Below, piece after piece: positions 1 through 5,803 of a stretch of DNA of 7,865 bases. Every line of letters starts with the position of its first letter. Within the stretch, counting starts at the first letter, position 1. The notes below the pieces were generated by a model. It ran no database searches. It was given only the letters and a program-made list of their open reading frames with translations, and was not told where the DNA came from. A program made the translations under genes and the position numbers. The stretch is from JAIRTY01 sp050257395 (GTDB taxonomy: Bacteria; Actinomycetota; Actinomycetes; Streptosporangiales; Streptosporangiaceae). Location of the stretch: positions 1 through 7,865 of the forward strand of contig JBLMWU010000180.1 in assembly GCA_050257395.1 (NCBI GenBank), read 5' to 3'.

Positions 1-533
1 TCCGCGAGGGTGACCGCCAGCCGCCGGGCCGACTCGAAGAACACCAGGGTCCGGGGCTCGGCGGCCAGCTCAGCGAACCGGCGGGCCCGCTGGCCGGGCC
101 CCCGCGGCGGGAAGCCCTCGAAGCAGAACCGGTCGCTGGGCAGCCCGGACACCGCCAGCGCCGCGGTCACCGCGGACGGGCCGGGCAGCACGCTGACCGG
201 CAGGCCCGCCGCGGCCGCCGCCGCGACCAGCCGGTACCCGGGGTCGCTGACCCCCGGCATCCCGGCGTCGGTGACCAGCAGCACGTCCTCGCCGCCGCGC
301 AGCGCGGCCAGCAGCCCCGCCACCCGGCTCCGCTCGACCGCGTCGAAGTACGACACCAGCCTGCCGGTGAGCTGGACGCCCAGCGCGGCGGCCAGCCGCC
401 GCACCCGCCGGGTGTCCTCGGCCGCGATCACCTGCGCCCCGGCCAGGGCGGCCGCCAGCCGGGGGGAGACGTCGCCCGGCTGGCCGATGGGCGCGGCGGC
501 CACCACCAGTGTCCCGTTCTGGCTGTCTTTCAT
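1..533 (-). CDS. rsmI: 16S rRNA (cytidine-1402-2'-O)-methyltransferase RsmI, 5' part (3' end outside window)
   Basis: RsmI uses S-adenosylmethionine to 2'-O-methylate the ribose of C1402 in the decoding centre of 16S rRNA, acting on the 30S subunit in the cytoplasm. The visible 177 residues cover the N-terminal part of the tetrapyrrole-methylase-like fold. I see the start motif APIGQPGD (residues 14-21, the actinobacterial variant of TPIGN), AAEDTRR (37-43), the glycine-rich VTDAGMPGVSDPGY (87-100), LPGPSAVTAALAVSGLP (116-132), FCFEGFPPRG (136-145) and VFFESARRL (164-172). These follow the family in order with no gaps. A typical protein is about 280 residues, so roughly 100 lie beyond position 1. 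The ATG at 533 is chosen because the family homology begins only a few residues after it. No Shine-Dalgarno sequence precedes it, and a -10-like box lies 10 nt upstream. Divergent to pmt, the same arrangement as Rv1003/Rv1002c in Mycobacterium tuberculosis (from memory). Confidence 0.95.
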   Translation of the reverse strand, partial: MKDSQNGTLVVAAAPIGQPGDVSPRLAAALAGAQVIAAEDTRRVRRLAAALGVQLTGRLVSYFDAVERSRVAGLLAALRGGEDVLLVTDAGMPGVSDPGYRLVAAAAAAGLPVSVLPGPSAVTAALAVSGLPSDRFCFEGFPPRGPGQRARRFAELAAEPRTLVFFESARRLAVTLA

Positions 534-543
534 GCTGCGCCCA

Positions 544-549
544 ACGTTA
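544..549 (-). promoter_or_regulatory. putative -10 box of rsmI (short-leader or leaderless)
   Basis: On the minus strand the hexamer TAACGT matches the actinobacterial TANNNT -10 pattern. It ends 10 nt before the rsmI ATG, so transcription would begin about 0-4 nt before the start codon. No purine-rich ribosome binding site fits in that space. No good -35 box is seen, which is common for such promoters. Motif-level evidence only. Confidence 0.35.
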
Positions 550-565
550 GTGCGCCGGCTCGGCC

Positions 566-571
566 TACGAT
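566..571 (+). promoter_or_regulatory. putative -10 box of pmt placing the transcript start at the ATG (leaderless)
   Basis: TACGAT matches TANNNT, and its last base lies 9 nt before the A of the pmt ATG at 580. The usual 6-8 nt from -10 box to start point puts transcription initiation at 578-580, on or next to the start codon. The bases between (GTGCAGCG) contain no Shine-Dalgarno sequence. Both facts agree with a leaderless mRNA, a frequent class in actinobacteria. No clear -35 box is visible. Confidence 0.4.
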
Positions 572-579
572 GTGCAGCG

Positions 580-2142
580 ATGACGGCAACTCTGGCCACT
601 GCACCGGCCCACGACCGCCCGGCCCGGCTGACGGCCCTGCGGGCCCGGCTGGCCCCCCCGCTGCCCGCCGCCGAGATCTGGGGCTGGGTGGGCCCGCTGC
701 TGGTCACCGCGCTCGGCGCCTACCTGCGGTTCAACCGGCTGTCGGTGCCGCGGACGATCATCTTCGACGAGACGTACTACGTGCCCGACGCGTACGGGAT
801 CCTGCACTTCGGCGTGGAGCACAACTACGTCAGCAACCGCAATGCGCTGATCACGCACGGGAACACGCACATCTTCACCAGCGGCGGCGAGTTCGTGGTG
901 CACCCGCCGCTGGGCAAGCTGATGATCGCGGTGGGCGAGTGGCTGTTCGGCCTCACCCCGTTCGGGTGGCGGTTCACCGTCGCGGTGGTCGGCTCGCTGT
1001 CGATCCTCCTGCTGGCCCGGATCACCCGCCGGATGACCCGCTCCACGCTGCTCGGCTGCGTGGCCGGGTTCCTGCTCGCGCTGGACGGGCTGGAGCTGGT
1101 GATGAGCCGCACCGCCCTGCTGGACATCTTCGTGATGTTCTGGGTGCTGGCGGCGTTCGGCTGCCTGGTGGTGGACCGGGACCAGGCCCGGCTGCGGCTG
1201 GCGGACCTGGCCGCCGCGGGGCCGGCCGCCCACGGCGGCCCGAAGCTGGGCATCCGCTGGTGGCGGGTGGCCGCGGGGGTGTGCCTGGGCCTGGCCTGCG
1301 CGTCCAAGTGGGACGGGATCTGGTACATCCTGGTGTTCGGCCTCATGTGCGTGGCCTGGGACATCGGGGCGCGGCGCGCGGCCGGGGTGACCGGCCCGGT
1401 GGCCGGGGCGCTGGCCCGGGACACCAGCTGGCTGCCGCTGACCTTCGGGGTGGTGCCGTTCGCTGTCTACCTGGCGTCGTGGAGCGGCTGGTTCGCGACG
1501 GGCACCGGCTACGACCGGACCTGGGCCGCCCAGCACGGCATCCACACCCCGGTGATCTCCCAGCTGGTCTCGCTGTACCAGTACCACCTGGCCATGCTGG
1601 GCTTCAACGTCGGCCTGCACGCACACCACCCGTACCAGTCCCAGCCGTGGACCTGGCTGACCATGAACCGGCCGGTCGCGTTCTTCTGGGTCTGCCCCAC
1701 CACCGGCCACGGGCAGTGCTCCGCGGGCAGGGCGCAGGAGGTGCTCGCGCTCGGCACCCCGGTGATCTGGTGGGCGTCGATCGCGGCGCTGCTGGTGTGC
1801 CTGGGCTGGTGGCTGACCCGCCGGGACTGGCGGGCCGGGGCGGTGCTGGCCGGGGTGGTGGGCGGCTGGCTGCCGTGGTTCCTGTTCGTGAGCCGGACCA
1901 AGTTCTACTTCTACTCGGTCGCCTTCGTGCCGTTCCTGATCATCGGCATCACCCTGTGCCTGGGCCTGATCATCGGCCCGGCCGGGGCGTCAGCCAGGCG
2001 GCGGGCCATCGGCGCGGCCGTGGCCGGCGCGTACCTGCTCGGCGTGCTGGCCGACTTCGCCTACCTGTACCCGATCCTGACCGCGCAGGCCATCCAGTAC
2101 GGCTCCTGGCTGAACCGGATGTGGTACCACGGCTGGATCTAA
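580..2142 (+). CDS. pmt: polyprenol-phosphate-mannose--protein mannosyltransferase (GT39)
   Basis: This membrane enzyme moves mannose from polyprenyl-phosphate-mannose to Ser/Thr of proteins during Sec export, giving O-mannosylated secreted proteins and lipoproteins. The 520-residue product matches the usual actinobacterial length (about 520). A first membrane segment (about 33-49) leads into a large extracytoplasmic loop with the catalytic Asp-Glu pair at 63-64 in FDETYYVPDA. Then come VHPPLGK (107-113), several hydrophobic helices, SRTALLDIF (176-184), ASKWDGIWY (241-249), HHPYQSQPWTW (349-359), SRTKFYFYSVAFVPFL (438-453) and an aromatic C-terminus ending in MWYHGWI. The frame stays open upstream across rsmI on the opposite strand, but family homology starts after the ATG at 580, and earlier in-frame starts would encode an rsmI antisense shadow. 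Divergent to rsmI, as in mycobacteria. A perfect hairpin follows 5 nt after the stop. Confidence 0.95.
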   Translation: MTATLATAPAHDRPARLTALRARLAPPLPAAEIWGWVGPLLVTALGAYLRFNRLSVPRTIIFDETYYVPDAYGILHFGVEHNYVSNRNALITHGNTHIFTSGGEFVVHPPLGKLMIAVGEWLFGLTPFGWRFTVAVVGSLSILLLARITRRMTRSTLLGCVAGFLLALDGLELVMSRTALLDIFVMFWVLAAFGCLVVDRDQARLRLADLAAAGPAAHGGPKLGIRWWRVAAGVCLGLACASKWDGIWYILVFGLMCVAWDIGARRAAGVTGPVAGALARDTSWLPLTFGVVPFAVYLASWSGWFATGTGYDRTWAAQHGIHTPVISQLVSLYQYHLAMLGFNVGLHAHHPYQSQPWTWLTMNRPVAFFWVCPTTGHGQCSAGRAQEVLALGTPVIWWASIAALLVCLGWWLTRRDWRAGAVLAGVVGGWLPWFLFVSRTKFYFYSVAFVPFLIIGITLCLGLIIGPAGASARRRAIGAAVAGAYLLGVLADFAYLYPILTAQAIQYGSWLNRMWYHGWI

Positions 2143-2147
2143 AGCCC

Positions 2148-2166
2148 GCCGGACGATTGGTCCGGC
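2148..2166. terminator. perfect 7-bp hairpin after pmt; terminator or IS right-end hairpin
   Basis: GCCGGAC-gattg-GTCCGGC forms a perfect 7-bp stem with a 5-nt loop, beginning 5 nt after the pmt stop. There is no U-tract on the plus strand, while the minus-strand reading is followed by GGGCTTT. It could end pmt transcription, act for both directions, or be the subterminal hairpin at the right end of the IS200/IS605-type element, since such elements are recognised through end hairpins. The sequence alone does not separate these roles. Confidence 0.5.
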
Positions 2167-2168
2167 AG

Positions 2169-2183
2169 CATCCTTCTCGGATG
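2169..2183. repeat. second small hairpin between the pmt and tnpB stop codons
   Basis: CATCC-ttctc-GGATG is a 5-bp stem with a 5-nt loop, 2 nt from the preceding 7-bp hairpin and 8 nt beyond the tnpB stop. Two adjacent hairpins just past tnpB are where the omega-RNA 3' part and right-end structure of a TnpB element are expected. The stem is short, so this is a suggestion only. Confidence 0.3.
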
Positions 2184-2191
2184 TCCGTTGA

Positions 2192-3272
2192 TCAAGCAGT
2201 GAATGCCTGGTCGCGGGTTCCCGCGTCTTCCAGGCCCGTTTCACCGTCACTACGGTGACGGCCAGCGCGTGCCTGTCGGCGGGCGTTGATGCCGGGGCCG
2301 GCTGCTTGCCGGTCCCCGGCCTGGGCGTGGTGCTTCTCGGCCCAGGCGGCGAGGTTGGCCGCCGCGTTGAGGTCACGGTCGATGACCAGTCCGCATGCTG
2401 TGCACCGGTAGATCCGCTCGCCGAGGCCGAGCACCGGGCGGATAGTGCCGCATCCGGAGCAGGTCTTTGAGGAGGCGAACCACCGGTCCGCAACGGCAAG
2501 TTGCCCATGTCGCCACGCTTGCTTGTAGGCAAGGAGACGGGCGAACTCAGCCCACCCGGCGTCGGTGATGGCGCGGGCGAGGCGGCGGTTGCGGAGCATG
2601 CCCTGCACGTTGAGGCCTTCGATAACGAGCCGGTCGTGGGTCTTGACCAGTTCGTTCGACACCAGATGGAGGAAGTGTTTGCGGACGCAGGCGATGCGGT
2701 GGTGGTGGCGGCCGAGCCTGGCGGCGGCCTTGCGGCGGTTACGCGACCCGCGTCGTTTGCGGGTGACGGCCCGGGCGAGGCGCCGCTGCCGGATCATTCC
2801 GCTGCTCAGCGGCTTCGGCACCTGATCGGCATCGAAGCGGCGCCACACACCGGCCTTTCTTCTTGATGCGCGGATAGCCCACACGCTTCCCGGCCCGCTT
2901 GCCCCGGCGGGAGCTCGACCACGCCGCGAGGGCATTGCCGAGGTCGACGGCGGCCTCCTCGAACACCTGCTGGCACACCTCGCCCCGCCACGCCAGCCCG
3001 GTCACGACGACCTCAGCCTCACCGCGGGAGCTTACAGCGAACACGCGCCCCGCCCGCTCGGTCTTCTTCCATGCGTTGAACGCGTTGATCAAGTCGAAAC
3101 CGGTCCACGGCACCGCCACGTCCGGGTCAGCCGCCTGATCACGGCGGGCTTGGCGGTGCAGGCGAAGACACTGGTTGTAGGCGAACCGGGACGCGCCCGC
3201 GTGCCGGACAAGCAAGGGCGCCTGCTGGCCCGTGGGATCGAGCCGGTACCGGAACGTCGTGTGCCTGCCCAT
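2192..3272 (-). pseudogene. tnpB: TnpB RNA-guided nuclease remnant: central deletion plus frameshift, RuvC-I aspartate lost
   Basis: Intact TnpB is an omega-RNA-guided RuvC-like DNA nuclease of IS200/IS605 elements. The N-terminal part reads from an ATG at 3272 (a GTG at 3275 is also possible, with AGGGGAG upstream at 3284-3290) and carries SRFAYNQCLRLH, FDLINAFNAWKK, TGLAWRGEVCQQVFEEAAVD and YPRIKKKGR, ending near 2850. Homology resumes in the +1 frame near 2818 with PKPLSSGMIRQRRLARAV, then SRNRRKAAARLGRHHHRIA, THDRLVIEGLNVQGM with the RuvC-II Glu (codon at 2618-2620), SSKTCSGCG and CTACG zinc-finger cysteine pairs, and DRDLNAAANLA with the RuvC-III Asp. The usual middle part, including the GVDxGxxx RuvC-I motif, is absent: roughly 100 codons by my memory of the family. 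Losing RuvC-I and the frame together argues for decay. The C-terminal part, about 209 residues from PKPL, stays open to the stop at 2192. Confidence 0.88.
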
Positions 3273-3311
3273 CACGGACCATGCTCCCCTGCAGGTACGA
3301 CAGAAAGCATG

Positions 3312-4958
3312 TCACAGCAGGTCAGGCGCGGGGACCGGGATCCGTTCCATCTCCCGCGGCTCGAACTTCGCCAGCCCGCCCGCGTAGATCCGGCCCTGGT
3401 CCAGCCGGACCGACCGGCGCAGATAGGCCGCCAGCGCGTCCAGCGCGGGCCCGGGCAGCGGCTCCCGGGGATACAGCCCGTGCGCGATGTTGACGTGGCG
3501 CGCCCCGGCCAGGTTGCGGACGAACGCCGGCGGCCGCCGGGCCATGTAGGTGGCCAGGATCGGCGCTGGCTCGCGCAGCCGGACCCGCCACCAGGGGTCC
3601 CGGTGCCGCGCGATGTAGCAGCCCGCGGCACCGCGGGCCGCCGCCGCGGCCAGGAACCGGGTGATCAGCTCCCCGTCGGCCTCCGGCAGCCCGCCGAGGT
3701 CGGCGGGCAGGTCGATAACCAGGCGGAGCGCCGAGCCGTCGGTGAGGGCAACGCCTGCCGCGAACAGCTCGCGGGCCCGGGTCACCGCCGGGAACAGGAA
3801 CCGGGCCGGCACCGGCGGCGGGCAGCCCGCGGTGATCCACACCTGGTTGGCGCCGGTGACCTGGCCGCGCCGGACCCGGCACAGCTCGCCCAGCTCCACC
3901 TGGCCCGCTGGCAGCCGCGGCCGGCGGGCCGCACCGGCGGCGGCCGTCTCCCGGGCCAGCGCGCCCCAGCGGGCGGTGCCCGCCAGCACGGCCGCGGGCA
4001 CCGGCCGGCCGCCTGCCAGCTCGCCCAGGTCAGCGGCCCGGGCCAGCAGCCGCAGCCGCACCGCGGCGGGCGGGCCGCCCGGCCGGAAGCAGGTGATCGC
4101 CGAGGTCGCCGCCGCGTCGGCGAACACCGGCGCCACCGGGTCGAGCAGGTGCACCGCCTGGCCGCCCAGCGGGCCCAGCAGCAGCGCCCGCACCAGGCTG
4201 CCGTAGTTGACGTCGAGCCACTCGGCGGCGGTCACCAGCGCCCCGGCGTCACCGGGCCGGGCCAGCAGGGCGGTCGCCAGGAAGAAGTGGACGTGCAGGC
4301 CGGCCAGGCTGCTCACGGGCAGGCCCCGGGACCGGGCGGTGGCCCGCAGCCAGTCCTTCCACGGGCCCGGGATCTGGTGGTGCCGGACGTAGGGCGGGTT
4401 GCCGATGAACAGGGTCGGCCCGCTGGCCGGCGGCAGGCGCAGCGACCGGTAGTCGGCGAGGGTGATCCGGGCCCGGCGGGCCAGGCCCGCCGCGGCCAGG
4501 CTGGCCCGGCCGGTGATCGCGGCCAGCGGGTCGGTCTCCGCGCCCGCCAGCAGCGCGCCCGGCCAGCGGCGGCCGGCCGCGATGAGGAACCGGGCGGAGC
4601 CGGTGCCCGGATCCACCACCCGGGCAGGCCCGGCGGCGGGGAACTGGCCCGCGGCCCAGGCGGTCATCGCCGCCACCACCGCGGGCGGGGTGAGGGTCTG
4701 CCCGGCGCCGCGCCGCCGCTCACGCGGGCGCAGCCGGCAGAACGCCTCGCCGAGCGGGTCCCCGCCGGCCCGGATCGCCGCGGCGGCCGCGCCGGCCGCC
4801 GCCGCGTCCCCGGCCTCCTGCGCGGGCCCGCCCGCCGGGCCGGAAGCCACGGCGCGGCGGGCCAGCCGCCGCTCAGCAGCCGACCAGCCCGGCACGCCGG
4901 CCGCCCCGAGCCGGAGCGCCAGCCGGACCAGCCCGTCCTCGCTGCCCGCCCCGGTCAT
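3312..4958 (-). CDS. adenine-N6 DNA methyltransferase, TaqI/Eco57I-like, apparently solitary
   Basis: The predicted reaction is transfer of the S-adenosylmethionine methyl group to N6 of adenine in a specific DNA site. The 548-residue protein has the N6-adenine motif order of the M.TaqI-like (gamma) class: motif X GQTLTPPAVVAAMTAW (86-101), motif I VVDPGTGSARFL (114-125) for cofactor binding, acidic ETDPLA (141-146), LADY (167-170) and catalytic NPPYVRHHQI (187-196). The region from about 350 to 480, starting LGELCRVRRGQVTGANQVWI, resembles the target-recognition part of this class. The C-terminus (GGLAKFEPREMERIPVP) is the typical ending, so the gene looks complete. No endonuclease, specificity or Pgl/BREX-type partner is seen: upstream is a divergent sigma factor and downstream the IS. 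The ATG at 4958 gives homology soon after and is preceded by a palindrome; GGAG lies about 13 nt upstream, a long spacing. The recognition site cannot be predicted. It might act on RNA or protein instead, but DNA is most likely. Confidence 0.85.
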   Translation of the reverse strand: MTGAGSEDGLVRLALRLGAAGVPGWSAAERRLARRAVASGPAGGPAQEAGDAAAAGAAAAAIRAGGDPLGEAFCRLRPRERRRGAGQTLTPPAVVAAMTAWAAGQFPAAGPARVVDPGTGSARFLIAAGRRWPGALLAGAETDPLAAITGRASLAAAGLARRARITLADYRSLRLPPASGPTLFIGNPPYVRHHQIPGPWKDWLRATARSRGLPVSSLAGLHVHFFLATALLARPGDAGALVTAAEWLDVNYGSLVRALLLGPLGGQAVHLLDPVAPVFADAAATSAITCFRPGGPPAAVRLRLLARAADLGELAGGRPVPAAVLAGTARWGALARETAAAGAARRPRLPAGQVELGELCRVRRGQVTGANQVWITAGCPPPVPARFLFPAVTRARELFAAGVALTDGSALRLVIDLPADLGGLPEADGELITRFLAAAAARGAAGCYIARHRDPWWRVRLREPAPILATYMARRPPAFVRNLAGARHVNIAHGLYPREPLPGPALDALAAYLRRSVRLDQGRIYAGGLAKFEPREMERIPVPAPDLL

Positions 4959-4972
4959 GTGACCATTGTCAC
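4959..4972. promoter_or_regulatory. perfect palindrome abutting the methyltransferase start codon
   Basis: GTGAC-catt-GTCAC is a perfect 5+4+5 inverted repeat whose edge touches the ATG at 4956-4958. It could be an operator controlling the methyltransferase, or a hairpin limiting its translation. On the minus strand it contains GACAAT followed by 6 nt and then the ATG, a spacing that would suit a leaderless start, though the box matches the -10 consensus poorly at its first base. The function is not established. Confidence 0.35.
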
Positions 4973-5040
4973 TCCACGCGGGTGACCTGGGCCGGAACTG
5001 CGCCCGCGCATGCCGTCCCGGCTGGCGGGTAGGGGCGGAA

Positions 5041-5069
5041 TTGACCAGATTGCCTCTCTGATGTAACTC
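5041..5069 (+). promoter_or_regulatory. putative housekeeping promoter of the sigma-factor gene
   Basis: TTGACC at 5041-5046 and TAACTC at 5064-5069 are separated by exactly 17 nt, the ideal spacing for a principal-sigma promoter. The -35 box matches TTGACA at five of six bases; the -10 box is weaker. Transcription would start near 5076, giving a leader of about 125 nt. GGAAT at 5037-5041 overlaps the -35 box and resembles the -35 element of SigR/SigH promoters, but no GTT stands 18-19 nt downstream (GAT is found there), so direct autoregulation is not well supported. Confidence 0.4.
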
Positions 5070-5107
5070 TCAGGGAGCTTTCAGCATGGCCCTGTAGAAG
5101 TGAAGCG

Positions 5108-5123
5108 AGATCGAGATAGATCT
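5108..5123. repeat. inverted repeat in the sigma-gene leader
   Basis: AGATC-gagata-GATCT is a perfect 5+6+5 inverted repeat inside the long leader, about 78 nt before the sigma start codon. The stretch is much richer in A/T than its surroundings. It may be an operator or a small RNA hairpin; no known binding motif is recognised. Confidence 0.3.
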
Positions 5124-5200
5124 TTTCCGCCGGAAGGCGAGCCCAACGGGGGTTGCGCGCGTCTATAAGGTGTAGGCCAGCGACGAAAGCGGAGCGAGAG

Positions 5201-5770
5201 ATGACGGAGCAGGCGCCGGGCCGCGATGAGAACTTCGAGCGGGATGTGGTCCCCTACCTGGGGCAGCTGTACCCCGCTGCGCTCCGGATGACCCGCAACC
5301 CGACCGACGCGGAAGACCTCGTGCAGGAGACCTCCGCCAAGGCGTACGCGGCATACCACCAGTTCCGGCCGGGGACCAACCTCAAGGCCTGGCTGCACCG
5401 GATCCTCGCCAACACCTTCATCAACGGCTACCGCAAGCGGCGCCGGGAGCCGCGCCAGGCCACCGGGGGTGACCTGCAGGAGTGGCAGCTGTCCGGCGAC
5501 CCGCTGGTCATCCAGGCCCGCTCCGCCGAGGCCGAGGCGCTGGACCGGCTCGCCGACTCGGAGATCCTGCGGGCGCTGCGGGACCTGCCGGAGGAGTTCC
5601 GGGTCGCGGTCTACCTCGCCGACATCGAGGGCTACGCCTACAAGGAGATCGCCGAGATCATGGGCACCCCGATCGGGACCGTCATGTCCCGGCTGCACCG
5701 GGGGCGCGGCCGGCTCCGCGACAAGCTGGCCGCCTACCGCCCGGGCGGCCTGGCCCCCATGACCGGCTGA
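5201..5770 (+). CDS. ECF RNA polymerase sigma factor, SigR/SigH-like
   Basis: This factor directs RNA polymerase to a stress regulon. The closest family I recognise is Streptomyces SigR / mycobacterial SigH, the thiol-oxidative-stress sigma factors (ECF12-type). The 189-residue protein has region 2 at about 20-82, with YPAALRMTRNPTDAEDLVQE and FRPGTNLKAWLHRILANTF followed by INGYRK; a linker with EWQLSGDPL; and region 4 at about 118-178, with LPEEFRVAVYLADIEGYAYK then EIAEIMGTPIGTVMSRLHRG. The ATG at 5201 is chosen because GGAG at 5191-5194 lies 6 nt upstream and homology starts at FERD (residues 12-15). A TTG at 5153 is in frame but its extension is not family-like, and a TAG at 5117 blocks anything longer, so the long SigR' form described in S. 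coelicolor is not encoded. The usual RsrA/RshA anti-sigma gene does not follow: the next gene is convergent 33 bp away. It could be a SigR paralogue rather than the main SigR. Confidence 0.92.
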   Translation: MTEQAPGRDENFERDVVPYLGQLYPAALRMTRNPTDAEDLVQETSAKAYAAYHQFRPGTNLKAWLHRILANTFINGYRKRRREPRQATGGDLQEWQLSGDPLVIQARSAEAEALDRLADSEILRALRDLPEEFRVAVYLADIEGYAYKEIAEIMGTPIGTVMSRLHRGRGRLRDKLAAYRPGGLAPMTG

Positions 5771-5784
5771 GCTGAATCATCTGC

Positions 5785-5799
5785 CTCCCTCGCGGGGAG
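5785..5799. terminator. hairpin in the convergent gap between the sigma gene and the glycosyltransferase
   Basis: CTCCC-tcgcg-GGGAG forms a 5-bp stem, with a further T-G closing pair possible, in the 33-bp space between two convergent stop codons. A short TTT follows on the plus strand at 5803-5805. Position and shape suit a bidirectional terminator. The stem is modest, so strength is uncertain. Confidence 0.45.
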
Positions 5800-5803
5800 C
5801 GGT

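Larger units (their letters stand above)
2148..3313 (-). mobile_element. decayed IS605/IS1341-type insertion sequence (tnpB only; boundaries approximate)
   Basis: The element is defined by a minus-strand tnpB remnant that fills nearly all the space between pmt and the methyltransferase gene. No Y1 tyrosine transposase (tnpA) is present, which fits the tnpB-only IS1341 group. The right boundary is placed at the hairpins directly after pmt. The left boundary is placed near 3299-3313, where the minus strand shows a weak GACA-tgctttc-TGTC hairpin upstream of tnpB. IS605-type elements make no target-site duplication and have no terminal inverted repeats, so the exact ends cannot be read here. The element lies wholly in the intergenic space and breaks neither neighbour. 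With tnpB broken and no transposase it should not move by itself. Confidence 0.7.

Noticed and set aside
10..579. A plus-strand extension making a 710-residue protein out of pmt
   Set aside because: The extra 190 residues are antisense to rsmI, are Ser/Ala/Arg/Pro-rich without any family match, and the known family starts after the ATG at 580.
565..1710. Long minus-strand open frame inside pmt
   Set aside because: It mirrors a well-supported gene and reads as low-complexity Gly/Pro/Arg/His/Gln sequence; long antisense frames are expected at this GC content.
2501..2866. Plus-strand small open frames across tnpB
   Set aside because: They are antisense to clearly TnpB-like sequence and show no independent start or family signal.
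3150..4985. 611-residue plus-strand open frame over the methyltransferase
   Set aside because: The opposite strand encodes a protein with ordered methyltransferase motifs; the plus-strand product is repetitive Gly/Arg/Pro/Gln and has no recognisable domain.
4994..5017. ECF-type promoter GGAAC ... CGTC upstream of the sigma gene
   Set aside because: The spacing of 15 nt is short for the SigR/SigE classes and the -10 part is weak, so the 5041-5069 promoter is preferred.
5153..5200. TTG start giving the sigma factor 16 extra residues
   Set aside because: The added residues are not seen in the family, and a GGAG with good spacing precedes the ATG at 5201.
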